In this document: positions 7,932 through 14,528 of the stretch, in pieces | Position numbering within the stretch: the first letter of the stretch is position 1 | Layout of the letters: the number at the start of each line of letters is the position of its first letter | Assembly: GCA_040391865.1 (NCBI GenBank) | Contig: JBEBWZ010000045.1 | Coordinates: forward strand, 1 to 22,789 | Source of the DNA: Solimonas sp040391865 | Lineage (GTDB): Bacteria; Pseudomonadota; Gammaproteobacteria; Nevskiales; Nevskiaceae | Direction: 5' to 3' | DNA: 22,789 nucleotides | Translations under genes and position numbers: made by a program | Notes under the pieces: generated by a model | Databases searched by the model: none | What the model was told of the DNA's origin: nothing | What the model saw: only the letters and a program-made list of their open reading frames with translations

Positions 7932-7964
7932 CCGACCGTTGATCACAGGGTAGCGATCGGTCGG
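7932..7964. terminator. Possible hairpin between convergent XRE and NYN genes
   Basis: CCGACCG at 7932-7938 is complementary to CGGTCGG at 7958-7964. The stem can be extended by three pairs across a bulge. There is no T-run on either side, so this is at best a weak or factor-assisted terminator between two convergent genes. Confidence 0.25.
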
Positions 7965-7992
7965 ATGTCGGATTTGCGTGCGAGGACAGGCG

Positions 7993-8880
7993 CTACGCCT
8001 TCTTGCGCAACGCCCGCAGATACAGCGACTTCTGCTTGCCATCGGCGGATTTGCGCTCGTCCAGTTCGAACAGGCCTGTGGCTGCCGCCAGCTCGCTGAG
8101 CTTTTTGTAACCGTAGTTGCGCGAATCGAAATCCGGCTTGCGCTTGGCGATCAGGTTGCCGACGGCGCCCAGCGCCGCCCAGCCGGCATCGTCGGCTGCA
8201 TCGTCCAGCGCCTCGCGGAACAGCCGCAGCAATTCCGGATCGCTGCGCGCATCGGACTTGCGCTCGGCCTCGGCAGGCTGCGGGACCGGCTCCGGAGTTG
8301 CTGCTGCAACCGGTGCCGTAGCCGGAGCCTGAGCCGGCGGCTTGTCAGCACTGGCTTTCGCCTGCTTGCTCGCGACCTTCGGCTTGGCGGCCTTGGTCAC
8401 CGGTTCGGCAGCAGCCGCTGCCGGCGGCTTGGCGGCGGCGCCGCGCAGCACATCGAGATAGGTGAACTTGTCGCAGGCGGAACGCAGCGCCTGTGGCGTC
8501 TTGCGCTCGCCAAATCCGTAAACGGTGAGGCCGTTCTGGCGGATGCGCTTGGCCAGACCGGTGAAATCGCTGTCGCTGGAGACCAGGCAGAACCCATGGA
8601 AATTCTGCGTGTACAGCAGATCCATGGCATCGATGATCATCGCGCCATCGGTCGCGTTCTTGCCGGTGGTGTACGCGAACTGCTGGATCGGATGCAGCGC
8701 GTGCTCCAGCAGCACTTTCTTCCAGCCGTTGAGATTGGAAGTGGTCCAGTCGCCGTAGACGCGCTTGACGCTGGCGACGCCGAATTTGGCGATCTCCGCC
8801 AGCAGCGCTTCGGCAATGGCCGGCTGGGTGTTGTCGGCGTCGATCAGTACCGCGAGACGCGCCAGATCCTGTTGTGCCAT
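7993..8880 (-). CDS. NYN-domain (LabA/PIN-like) putative RNase with C-terminal LOTUS-like domain
   Basis: The first 145 residues form a NYN domain: AVLIDADN at 10-17, VYGDW at 41-45, TDGAMIIDAMDLL near 77-89 and LVSSDSDFTGLAKRI near 99-113. These acidic motifs correspond to the metal-binding site of PIN-like nucleases. A low-complexity Ala/Pro/Lys linker covers about 150-215. The last 75 residues (DPELLRLFREAL to LYLRALRKKA) resemble an OST-HTH/LOTUS RNA-binding domain, with GYKKLSELAAATGLFEL as the best piece. The ATG at 8880 is preferred over one at 8895 because GGAG lies 9 nt before it. It starts 28 bp after murA on the same strand and is probably co-transcribed with it. RNA cleavage or binding is inferred from the fold, and the target is unknown. 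Confidence 0.85.
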   Translation of the reverse strand: MAQQDLARLAVLIDADNTQPAIAEALLAEIAKFGVASVKRVYGDWTTSNLNGWKKVLLEHALHPIQQFAYTTGKNATDGAMIIDAMDLLYTQNFHGFCLVSSDSDFTGLAKRIRQNGLTVYGFGERKTPQALRSACDKFTYLDVLRGAAAKPPAAAAAEPVTKAAKPKVASKQAKASADKPPAQAPATAPVAAATPEPVPQPAEAERKSDARSDPELLRLFREALDDAADDAGWAALGAVGNLIAKRKPDFDSRNYGYKKLSELAAATGLFELDERKSADGKQKSLYLRALRKKA

Positions 8881-8908
8881 CGCACGGAACTCCATGAGGT
8901 CGGTCGCG

Positions 8909-10168
8909 TTACTGTGCCACGCGCCGGATACGCCCGCCGAGCTGGCCCAGCTTGTCCTCGATGCGTTCGTAGCCGCGATCCAGGTGATAGATGCGATCGA
9001 CCAGCGTCTGCCCTTCCGCGGCCATGCCAGCTACCACCAGTGCCGCCGAGGCGCGAAGATCGGTTGCCATCACCGGCGCGCCGGTCAGCGTTTCCTTGCC
9101 GGTAATGATGGCGGTATGGCCTTCGAGCTTGATCTCGGCCCCCAGGCGCTGCATTTCCAGCGCGTGCTGGAAACGGTTCTCGAAGATGGTCTCGGTGATC
9201 ACGCCGGTGCCTTCGGCCACGCAATCCAGCGCCATGAACTGCGCCTGCATGTCGGTCGGAAAGCCGGGGTGCGGCATGGTGTGGACGTTGACTGCACGCG
9301 GACGCTTGCCCTGCGAATCGACCTCGATGAAATCGACGCCGGTGCGCAGGTGCATGCCCGCCTGCTGCAGCTTGACCAGCACCGCGTCGAGCAGGGTCGG
9401 ATCGGTATGGGTCACGCGCACCTTGCCGCGGGTCATCGCCGCCGCCACCAGGAAGGTGCCGGTCTCGATGCGGTCCGGCAGCACCGAATGCTGCGCGGCG
9501 CGCAACTGGCGCACCCCTTCGATCACGATGGTGGTAGTGCCAGCGCCCTTGATTCTGGCGCCCATGGCGATCAGGCAACGCGCGAGATCGACCACTTCCG
9601 GTTCACGCGCGGCGTTCTCCAGTACCGTTTCGCCGTCTGCCAGCGTCGCCGCCATCATCAGGTTTTCGGTGCCGGTGACGGTGACGGTATCGAACACGAT
9701 GCGTGCACCATGCAGCCGCGCCGCCTTGGCGTGAATGAAGCCGGCTTCGACACGGATTTCCGCACCCATCGCTTCCAGGCCCATCAGATGCAGATTGACC
9801 GGACGCGCGCCGATCGCGCAGCCACCGGGCAGCGACACCTGCGCCTCACCGCGCCGCGCCAGCAGCGGCCCCAGCACCAGAATCGAGGCGCGCATGGTGC
9901 GCACCAACTCATACGGTGCAATGTGGGTGCGGATCGGCCGTGCGTTCACGGTCACGGTATTGGCATCCAGGCGCTCGACCTCGACACCCATCTGCTCCAG
10001 CAGCTTCAGCGTGGTTCGCACGTCCTGCAGTGCCGGCACGTTTTCCAGCGCCAGCGGCTCATCCGACAGGATCGCCGCGCACAGGATCGGCAAGGCCGCA
10101 TTCTTCGCGCCCGAGGCACGGACTTCGCCGGACAGCGCGACGCCGCCTTCAATCAGTAATTTGTCCAT
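8909..10168 (-). CDS. murA: UDP-N-acetylglucosamine 1-carboxyvinyltransferase
   Basis: MurA transfers enolpyruvate from PEP to UDP-GlcNAc, the first committed step of peptidoglycan synthesis in the cytosol. The 419-residue length is standard. The N-terminus has SGAKNAALP with Lys22, a conserved PEP/substrate-site lysine. The fosfomycin-reactive cysteine is Cys117 in SLPGGCAIGARPV, so the enzyme should have the classical drug-sensitive loop. Later landmarks are HTDPTLLDAVLVKL, FPTDMQAQFMAL and RIYHLDRGYERIEDKLGQLG. It follows ibaG by 44 bp, the same ibaG-murA order as in E. coli and Pseudomonas. The leader just before the ATG is a pyrimidine-rich heptamer repeat and not a normal ribosome-binding site. 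Confidence 0.98.
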   Translation of the reverse strand: MDKLLIEGGVALSGEVRASGAKNAALPILCAAILSDEPLALENVPALQDVRTTLKLLEQMGVEVERLDANTVTVNARPIRTHIAPYELVRTMRASILVLGPLLARRGEAQVSLPGGCAIGARPVNLHLMGLEAMGAEIRVEAGFIHAKAARLHGARIVFDTVTVTGTENLMMAATLADGETVLENAAREPEVVDLARCLIAMGARIKGAGTTTIVIEGVRQLRAAQHSVLPDRIETGTFLVAAAMTRGKVRVTHTDPTLLDAVLVKLQQAGMHLRTGVDFIEVDSQGKRPRAVNVHTMPHPGFPTDMQAQFMALDCVAEGTGVITETIFENRFQHALEMQRLGAEIKLEGHTAIITGKETLTGAPVMATDLRASAALVVAGMAAEGQTLVDRIYHLDRGYERIEDKLGQLGGRIRRVAQ

Positions 10169-10177
10169 GGCTGGAGC

Positions 10178-10205
10178 GTGAGGTGTGAGGAGTGAAGGGT
10201 GAGGC
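10178..10205. repeat. Four-copy 7-bp tandem repeat in the murA leader
   Basis: Reading the plus strand, GTGAGGT, GTGAGGA, GTGAAGG and GTGAGGC follow each other with period 7. On the coding (minus) strand this is a CCTCAC-type pyrimidine tract ending 9 bp before the murA ATG, where purine-rich ribosome-binding sequence would be expected. Confidence 0.75.
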
Positions 10206-10212
10206 GCAAAAG

Positions 10213-10431
10213 TCAGGCGGCGCGCGTACGCAGCTGCAGCGCATGGATCTCGCGCCCCATCAGCTCGCCGAGCGTCGCGTAGACCATACGGTGCTGTGCC
10301 AGCGGCAACTTGCCGGCGAAATCGGCGCAGATCACTTCGGCTTCGAAATGATGGCCGTCGTCTCCAAACACCTTCACCTGGGCGTTCGGCAAACCCGCTT
10401 CGATCAATGCCTGAATCTGTTCCTTGGTCAT
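10213..10431 (-). CDS. ibaG: BolA/IbaG family protein
   Basis: This 72-residue protein has the BolA-like fold signature: MTKEQIQALIEAGLPNAQV, then DGHHFEAEVI, then FAGKLPLAQHRMVYATLG, and a final EIHALQLRT strand. Conserved His residues in HHFEAEV and AQHR are the kind used for Fe-S cluster sharing with monothiol glutaredoxins. In E. coli ibaG (yrbA) is upstream of murA and linked to acid stress and envelope homeostasis. Here it starts 9 bp after the ABC permease gene, with AAGGA about 6 nt before its ATG, and is followed by murA. It is therefore part of the minus-strand envelope operon. Confidence 0.93.
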   Translation of the reverse strand: MTKEQIQALIEAGLPNAQVKVFGDDGHHFEAEVICADFAGKLPLAQHRMVYATLGELMGREIHALQLRTRAA

Positions 10432-10440
10432 CTCAAATCC

Positions 10441-11208
10441 TTAACGACGCAGCTTGTAACCCGTCACCAGCATCCACACGCAGATGCCGGATGACAGGAT
10501 GAAGAACCCCGTGCACCACATCAGGCTGACCGCGATCGGTACGTCGGCATGGCCGAAGAACCCATAGCGGAAGCCGTCGATCATGTAGAAGAACGGGTTG
10601 TAGTGCGATGCCTGATACCAGAACGGCGGCAGCGCATGCACCGAGTAGAACACACCGGACAGAAACGATAATGGTGTGATGAAAAAATTGGTGAACGCGG
10701 CAATGTGATCGAACTTCTGCGAGACCAGCCCGGCAATCAATCCGATTGCGGCCAGACTGCCGCTGGCCAGCAGAAAGATCGCCAGCAAGGCCAGCGGCGC
10801 TTCCAGCGGCAACGGCACGAACGGCAGCGTCACCGCCAGCATTGCCATCGACACCAGCGTGGTGCGGATCAGCGCCGCCAGTACATAGGCCCCGAACCAC
10901 TCGAACGGCCCCAGCGGCGCCATCTGCAGGAATACCAGATTGCCCATCACCTTCGACTGGATCAGCGACGACGAGGTATTGGCAAACGCGTTCTGGATCA
11001 CCGTCATCATCACCAGCCCCGGCACCAGGAACTCGGTATAGCTGATGCCCTCATACGCCGAGGTGCGGTCCTTCAGCGCCTGTGCGAATACCAACAGATA
11101 GAGCAAGGCGGTGATCACCGGCGCCGCCACGGTCTGGGCCAGCACCGACCAGAAGCGCATGACTTCCTTTTTCAGGAGGGTGACAAAACCCCTCTGGTCC
11201 GGCGTCAT
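10441..11208 (-). CDS. ABC-2 type transporter permease
   Basis: The 255-residue protein has six hydrophobic segments and the ABC-2 membrane domain pattern: a YTEFLVPGLVMMTVIQNAF stretch after the first membrane segment, MAPLGPFEWFGAY, FFITPLSFLSGVFYSVHALP and YNPFFYMIDGFRYGFFG. This resembles the YadH/NodJ group of permeases. The ATG at 11208 follows GGGAGA with a 6-nt spacer. An upstream in-frame extension of 29 codons has no family character and is rejected. The start overlaps the stop of a 45-codon ORF in an ATGA arrangement. With the ATPase gene upstream it forms a two-component exporter whose substrate is unknown. The gene order ABC-ibaG-murA places it where Mla transporter genes lie in E. 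coli and Pseudomonas, but this is not an Mla permease. Confidence 0.93.
   Translation of the reverse strand: MTPDQRGFVTLLKKEVMRFWSVLAQTVAAPVITALLYLLVFAQALKDRTSAYEGISYTEFLVPGLVMMTVIQNAFANTSSSLIQSKVMGNLVFLQMAPLGPFEWFGAYVLAALIRTTLVSMAMLAVTLPFVPLPLEAPLALLAIFLLASGSLAAIGLIAGLVSQKFDHIAAFTNFFITPLSFLSGVFYSVHALPPFWYQASHYNPFFYMIDGFRYGFFGHADVPIAVSLMWCTGFFILSSGICVWMLVTGYKLRR
11192..11208. repeat. Direct repeat copy 1: permease start
   Basis: CTCTGGTCCGGCGTCAT (plus strand) covers the first codons of the permease. It matches 11326-11342 at 16 of 17 bases. Both copies begin a reading frame with MTPDQ. Confidence 0.7.
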
Positions 11209-11342
11209 CGCTTGTCTCCCGACACATGCATGTAGCTGCGGCCCGGCCGCGCGCCGGTATAGCTCGGCACGGCGTGCGGCGGGCAGGACGTCCACTGGAC
11301 ATCCTTCAAGGCCCCGCCGAACCCACTCTGGTCGGGCGTCAT
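11205..11342 (-). CDS. 45-aa small ORF linking the ABC ATPase and permease genes
   Basis: An ATG at 11342 opens a 45-codon frame that ends with a TGA at 11207-11205. Its start overlaps the ATPase stop as ATGA, and its stop overlaps the permease start as ATGA, so three genes would be translated as one coupled unit. The peptide begins MTPDQSGFGGALKD and ends SYMHVSGDKR. The permease begins MTPDQRGFVTLLKKE. The shared MTPDQ-x-GF and a following LK suggest the small ORF arose by partial duplication of the permease start or shares its initiation region. The GGGAGA before the permease ATG lies in its last codons. It contains one Cys and no membrane segment. I recognise no family. It may be a real subunit or regulator, or simply a translated bridge that couples the two genes. 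Confidence 0.6.
   Translation of the reverse strand: MTPDQSGFGGALKDVQWTSCPPHAVPSYTGARPGRSYMHVSGDKR
11326..11342. repeat. Direct repeat copy 2: small-ORF start
   Basis: CTCTGGTCGGGCGTCAT (plus strand) differs at one base from 11192-11208. It encodes the MTPDQ start of the 45-codon ORF. Confidence 0.7.
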
Positions 11343-12253
11343 GCGGGGGTCCTGCGCGTCAAGTCCACAAAGATGTCTTCCAGATCCGGTTCCCGGGTAC
11401 GCACGTCCTCGATATCGAGTCCGGCACCGCGCAAGGCCGCAAACACGCTGCCGATCGGGTGCTTGCCGGCCTCGAGCTTCAGTTCGATCACCCCATCGAC
11501 CTCACCCACCACCAGCGGTCGTAGCGCTTCCGGCAGCTGCCCCTCGTTGGCGAGCTTGAGCCGCAGGAAACGGAACGGGTGCCGCGCCAGCAGCTGCGGC
11601 GTCGACTCGATCACCTGCACCGCGCCGCGGTCGAGGATGGCGATACGCGAACACAGCTCCTGCGCCTCTTCCAGGTAATGCGTGGTCAGCACCACCGTGG
11701 TGCCCTGCTTGTGCAGGTCGGTCATGAATGCCCACAGCGTGCGCCGCAGCTCCACGTCCACACCCGCCGTGGGCTCGTCGAGGATCACCACCGGCGGCTT
11801 GTGCACCAGCGCCTGTGCGATCAGCACGCGCCGCTTCATGCCGCCGGACAGCGCGCGCATCGACTGATCGCGCTTGTCGGCCAGTTCGAGGCGCTCCAGC
11901 ATCTCGTCGATCCACGGCCAGGATTCCTTGCCGCAGCCGTAATAGCCGGCCTGGATCCGCAACATCTCGCGCACCGTGAAAAACGGATCGAACACCAACT
12001 CCTGCGGCACCACACCGAGCAAGCGCCGCGCCTCGCGAAACTGTGTCACGGTATCGCGTCCGAGCACGGCCACGCGGCCAGCGTCGGCCTGAACCAATCC
12101 GGCAATGACACTGATCAGCGTGGATTTGCCGGCACCATTCGGGCCCAGCAGGCCGAAGAACTCGCCTTGCTGGATGTCGAAACTGACGCCACGCAACGCT
12201 TCTGTTTTTCCGTAGGATTTACGGACGCCGGAGATGGCGATCGCGGTTTGCAT
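11339..12253 (-). CDS. ABC transporter ATP-binding protein
   Basis: The 304-residue protein contains Walker A GPNGAGKST at 37-45, a Q-loop in VVPQELVFD, the signature LSGGMKRR, Walker B VVILDEPTAGVD, and the H-loop His in LTTHYLEEAQEL. The extra C-terminal region after about 230 is typical of the DrrA/YadG-like group that pairs with ABC-2 permeases. It energises the adjacent permease at the inner membrane. The ATG at 12253 is chosen because homology starts there (MQTAIAISGVRKSYG); the open 34-codon extension upstream would cross the predicted promoter. A TATAAT box ends only 9 bp before this ATG and no Shine-Dalgarno is seen, so the mRNA may be almost leaderless. It is divergent from the photolyase gene. 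Confidence 0.94.
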   Translation of the reverse strand: MQTAIAISGVRKSYGKTEALRGVSFDIQQGEFFGLLGPNGAGKSTLISVIAGLVQADAGRVAVLGRDTVTQFREARRLLGVVPQELVFDPFFTVREMLRIQAGYYGCGKESWPWIDEMLERLELADKRDQSMRALSGGMKRRVLIAQALVHKPPVVILDEPTAGVDVELRRTLWAFMTDLHKQGTTVVLTTHYLEEAQELCSRIAILDRGAVQVIESTPQLLARHPFRFLRLKLANEGQLPEALRPLVVGEVDGVIELKLEAGKHPIGSVFAALRGAGLDIEDVRTREPDLEDIFVDLTRRTPA

Positions 12254-12262
12254 AGGGCGCGG

Positions 12263-12268
12263 ATTATA
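12263..12268 (-). promoter_or_regulatory. -10 box (TATAAT) for the ABC-ibaG-murA operon
   Basis: A perfect TATAAT on the minus strand lies 9 bp from the ATPase ATG, so transcription should begin within about 5 nt of the start codon. No clear -35 is seen at normal spacing. Its position in the short divergent region with phrB supports a promoter role. Confidence 0.45.
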
Positions 12269-12296
12269 GACGTTCCACCCGGAGACCCCGTTGACG

Positions 12297-13730
12297 ATGT
12301 CGCTCAAGCCCCTGTCGATCGTCTGGTTCCGCCGCGACCTGCGGTTGACCGACAACCCGACGCTGAACGCCGCGATGGCTCATGGCGGCACGGTCCTGCC
12401 CCTGTACATCGACGCCCCCGACAGCGAAGCCCCCTGGGCGCCGGGCGGCGCCAGCCGCTGGTGGCTGCACCATAGCCTTGCCGCACTCGACCAGGCACTG
12501 CGCCAGCGGGGCAACTCGCTGCTGATCGCCCGCGGCCAGCCGCTGGAGGTACTGCGCGCGCTGTGCCGCGAAACCGGCGCCGATGCCGTGTTCTGGAACC
12601 GGCTGTACGAGCCGGCCGCCATCGCCCGCGACACCGAGATCAAGGCGGCGCTGCAGGAAGACGGCATCGAAGTCCACAGCAGCAACGGCACGCTGTGGCG
12701 CGAGCCCTGGCAGATCCGCACCGGCGGCAACGAGCCCTACCGCGTCTTTACCCCGTTCTGGCGCAACCTGGCGGCGCAATTGCCCGAGCCTCGGGTCAGC
12801 GCCGCCCCCGAGCGCATGGCGGCACCCGAGCGGGTGCCGCGGTCGCTGCAGCTGAAGGACCTGGATCTGCTGCCCAGCCTCGGCTGGGCCGGCGAGTTTC
12901 TGGCGCACTGGCAGCCGGGCGAGGCCGGTGCGCTGGAGCTGCTGGCCGGCTTTGTCGAGACCGATCTCGGGTCCTACCGCAGCCAGCGCGACCTGCCGGC
13001 GGTCGATGCCAGTTCACGGCTTTCGGCGCACCTGCACTTCGGCGAACTCAGCCCGCAACAGGTGCAAGCCGCCACCCGCCGCGGCACCGGCGATGCCGAG
13101 CCCTATCTGCGCCAGCTCGGCTGGCGCGAGTTTGCCCATCACCTGCTCTATCACTACCCGCATACGGCGCAGGCGCCGCTGAACCCGAAGTTCGCCGCGT
13201 TTCCCTGGCGCCGCGCCGCGGATTACGGCGAAGAACTGCGCGCCTGGCAACGGGGTCGCACCGGCATTCCCATTGTCGATGCCGGCATGCGCCAGCTCTG
13301 GCGCAGCGGCTGGATGCACAACCGCGTGCGCATGCTGGTCGCCAGCCTGCTGACCAAGAACCTGCTGATTCCCTGGCAGGAAGGCGCGCGCTGGTTCTGG
13401 GACACCCTGCTCGACGCCAGCCTCGCCAACAACACGATGGGCTGGCAGTGGGTCGCCGGCTGCGGTGCCGATGCCGCGCCCTACTTCCGCGTCTTCAATC
13501 CGGTGCTGCAGTCGCAGAAGTTCGATGCGCACGGCGTCTACATCCGTCGCTGGGTGCCGGAGCTGGCGCGGCTGCCGGACGACGCCCTGCACGCACCCTG
13601 GCTGGCCAAACCGGCGGTGCTGGCGCAAGCCGGCGTGCGCCTCGGGCAAAACTATCCGCTGCCGATCATGGATCTCGCGACCTCGCGCGAACGCGCGCTG
13701 GCAGCTTATGCGCAGATCAAGGCGGGCTGA
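12297..13730 (+). CDS. phrB: Deoxyribodipyrimidine photolyase (class I, CPD type)
   Basis: The 477-residue protein is a full-length photolyase that uses FADH- and light to split UV-induced cyclobutane pyrimidine dimers. The N-terminal Rossmann domain begins IVWFRRDLRLTDNP. The C-terminal FAD domain has SRLSAHLHFGELSP, GWREFAHHLLYHYP, IVDAGMRQLWRSGWMHNRVRM and MGWQWVAGCGADAAPYFRVFNP. Tryptophans expected for the electron-transfer chain are present in the GWMHNR and MGWQW segments. The ATG at 12297 is chosen. A TTG at 12291 is an alternative because GGAG (12281-12284) lies 6 nt before it and 12 nt before the ATG. It is divergent from the ABC ATPase gene and convergent with the sirtuin gene, overlapping its 3' end by 14 bp. 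A cryptochrome function cannot be excluded, but the motifs fit repair. Confidence 0.95.
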   Translation: MSLKPLSIVWFRRDLRLTDNPTLNAAMAHGGTVLPLYIDAPDSEAPWAPGGASRWWLHHSLAALDQALRQRGNSLLIARGQPLEVLRALCRETGADAVFWNRLYEPAAIARDTEIKAALQEDGIEVHSSNGTLWREPWQIRTGGNEPYRVFTPFWRNLAAQLPEPRVSAAPERMAAPERVPRSLQLKDLDLLPSLGWAGEFLAHWQPGEAGALELLAGFVETDLGSYRSQRDLPAVDASSRLSAHLHFGELSPQQVQAATRRGTGDAEPYLRQLGWREFAHHLLYHYPHTAQAPLNPKFAAFPWRRAADYGEELRAWQRGRTGIPIVDAGMRQLWRSGWMHNRVRMLVASLLTKNLLIPWQEGARWFWDTLLDASLANNTMGWQWVAGCGADAAPYFRVFNPVLQSQKFDAHGVYIRRWVPELARLPDDALHAPWLAKPAVLAQAGVRLGQNYPLPIMDLATSRERALAAYAQIKAG

Positions 13731-14427
13731 GCAAGGGAAACAACTCCGGCAAGGACGCGCTGGCCGCAGCGCGCCACTGCGTGTCATAGAGCGCAGACAT
13801 TTCCGAGGCCTGCGGATTGACCTCGACCATGCGCGCGCCGGCGCGCTGCGCCAGCTGCGCAAAGCCGGCGGCAGGCCACACCACGCCGGAGGTACCGACC
13901 GCGACGAACAGGTCGCACGCCCGCACCAGGTCGCCGACCTGATCGAACAACGCGGCATCGACCGCATCCTCGAACCAGGTGATGTCCGGACGCAGCCAGG
14001 CATCGCAATGCGGGCAACGACGGTGACGGTATTCGCCCGGCGACAGATCCTCGCTGACGCCATGACGCGGGCAGCGCAGGCGCCAGAGGCTGCCGTGCAG
14101 CTCGGCATCAACGCGAATGCCGGCACGCTGCAGCAGTCCGTCGATGTTCTGCGTCACCACGCGCACTGCGGGCCAGGTGGCTTGCAGTGCCGCCAGGTGG
14201 CGGTGCCCGGCATGCGGTTCGCAGGCAGCCACGGCGCTGCGACGCACGGCGTGGAATTCCAGCACGGCCTGCGGATCGCGGTCGAACGCCCGCTGGCAGG
14301 CGTAATCCTCGTAGTTGTACCGCGCCCAGATGCCACCCTGGCCGCGATAGGTCGGGACGCCGGATTCGGCACTGAGGCCAGCGCCGGTGAAAAACAGGGG
14401 CCGGGAAAACTGCTGCAGATCGATCAC
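13717..14427 (-). CDS. cobB: Sir2-family NAD-dependent protein deacylase
   Basis: Sirtuins remove acyl groups from lysines using NAD. Motifs, numbered from the GTG at 14427, are GAGLSAESGVPTYRG at 15-29, TQNID at 92-96, the catalytic His111 in ELHGSLW, a zinc module with Cys119, His122, Cys138 and Cys141, and GTSGVVWPAAG and EVNP in the NAD site. The protein is close in pattern to E. coli CobB. CobB has YNAR, where the Tyr-x-x-Arg pair recognises succinyl and malonyl groups. Here the aligned segment is HAVR (His59, Arg62), so the Tyr is replaced. The GTG at 14427 has GAGG 5 nt before it; a GTG at 14433 is the alternative. It is divergent from kdsD. Confidence 0.92.
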   Translation of the reverse strand: MIDLQQFSRPLFFTGAGLSAESGVPTYRGQGGIWARYNYEDYACQRAFDRDPQAVLEFHAVRRSAVAACEPHAGHRHLAALQATWPAVRVVTQNIDGLLQRAGIRVDAELHGSLWRLRCPRHGVSEDLSPGEYRHRRCPHCDAWLRPDITWFEDAVDAALFDQVGDLVRACDLFVAVGTSGVVWPAAGFAQLAQRAGARMVEVNPQASEMSALYDTQWRAAASASLPELFPLLSPP

Positions 14428-14495
14428 GCTCACCTCGACTGATCACCGCCGGCAAACGCGGTACTGCCCTCAGGATACCGGCGCGCAGCCCCCGC

Positions 14496-14501
14496 TATAC
14501 T
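14496..14501 (+). promoter_or_regulatory. Possible -10 box for the kdsD-kdsC-lptCAB operon
   Basis: TATACT, five of six matches to TATAAT, lies 27 bp before the kdsD ATG in the 95-bp region shared with the divergent sirtuin gene. No good -35 is visible, and there is no clear Shine-Dalgarno before kdsD. Confidence 0.35.
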
Positions 14502-14528
14502 TCCCGGCCAACTTTCCCGGTCCCCGTT

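Noticed and set aside
8765..10159. 464-codon open frame antisense to murA, and a similar 375-codon one at 7978-9105
   Set aside because: Both oppose well-recognised genes (murA and the NYN protein) and have the Ala/Arg/His-rich composition of shadow frames.
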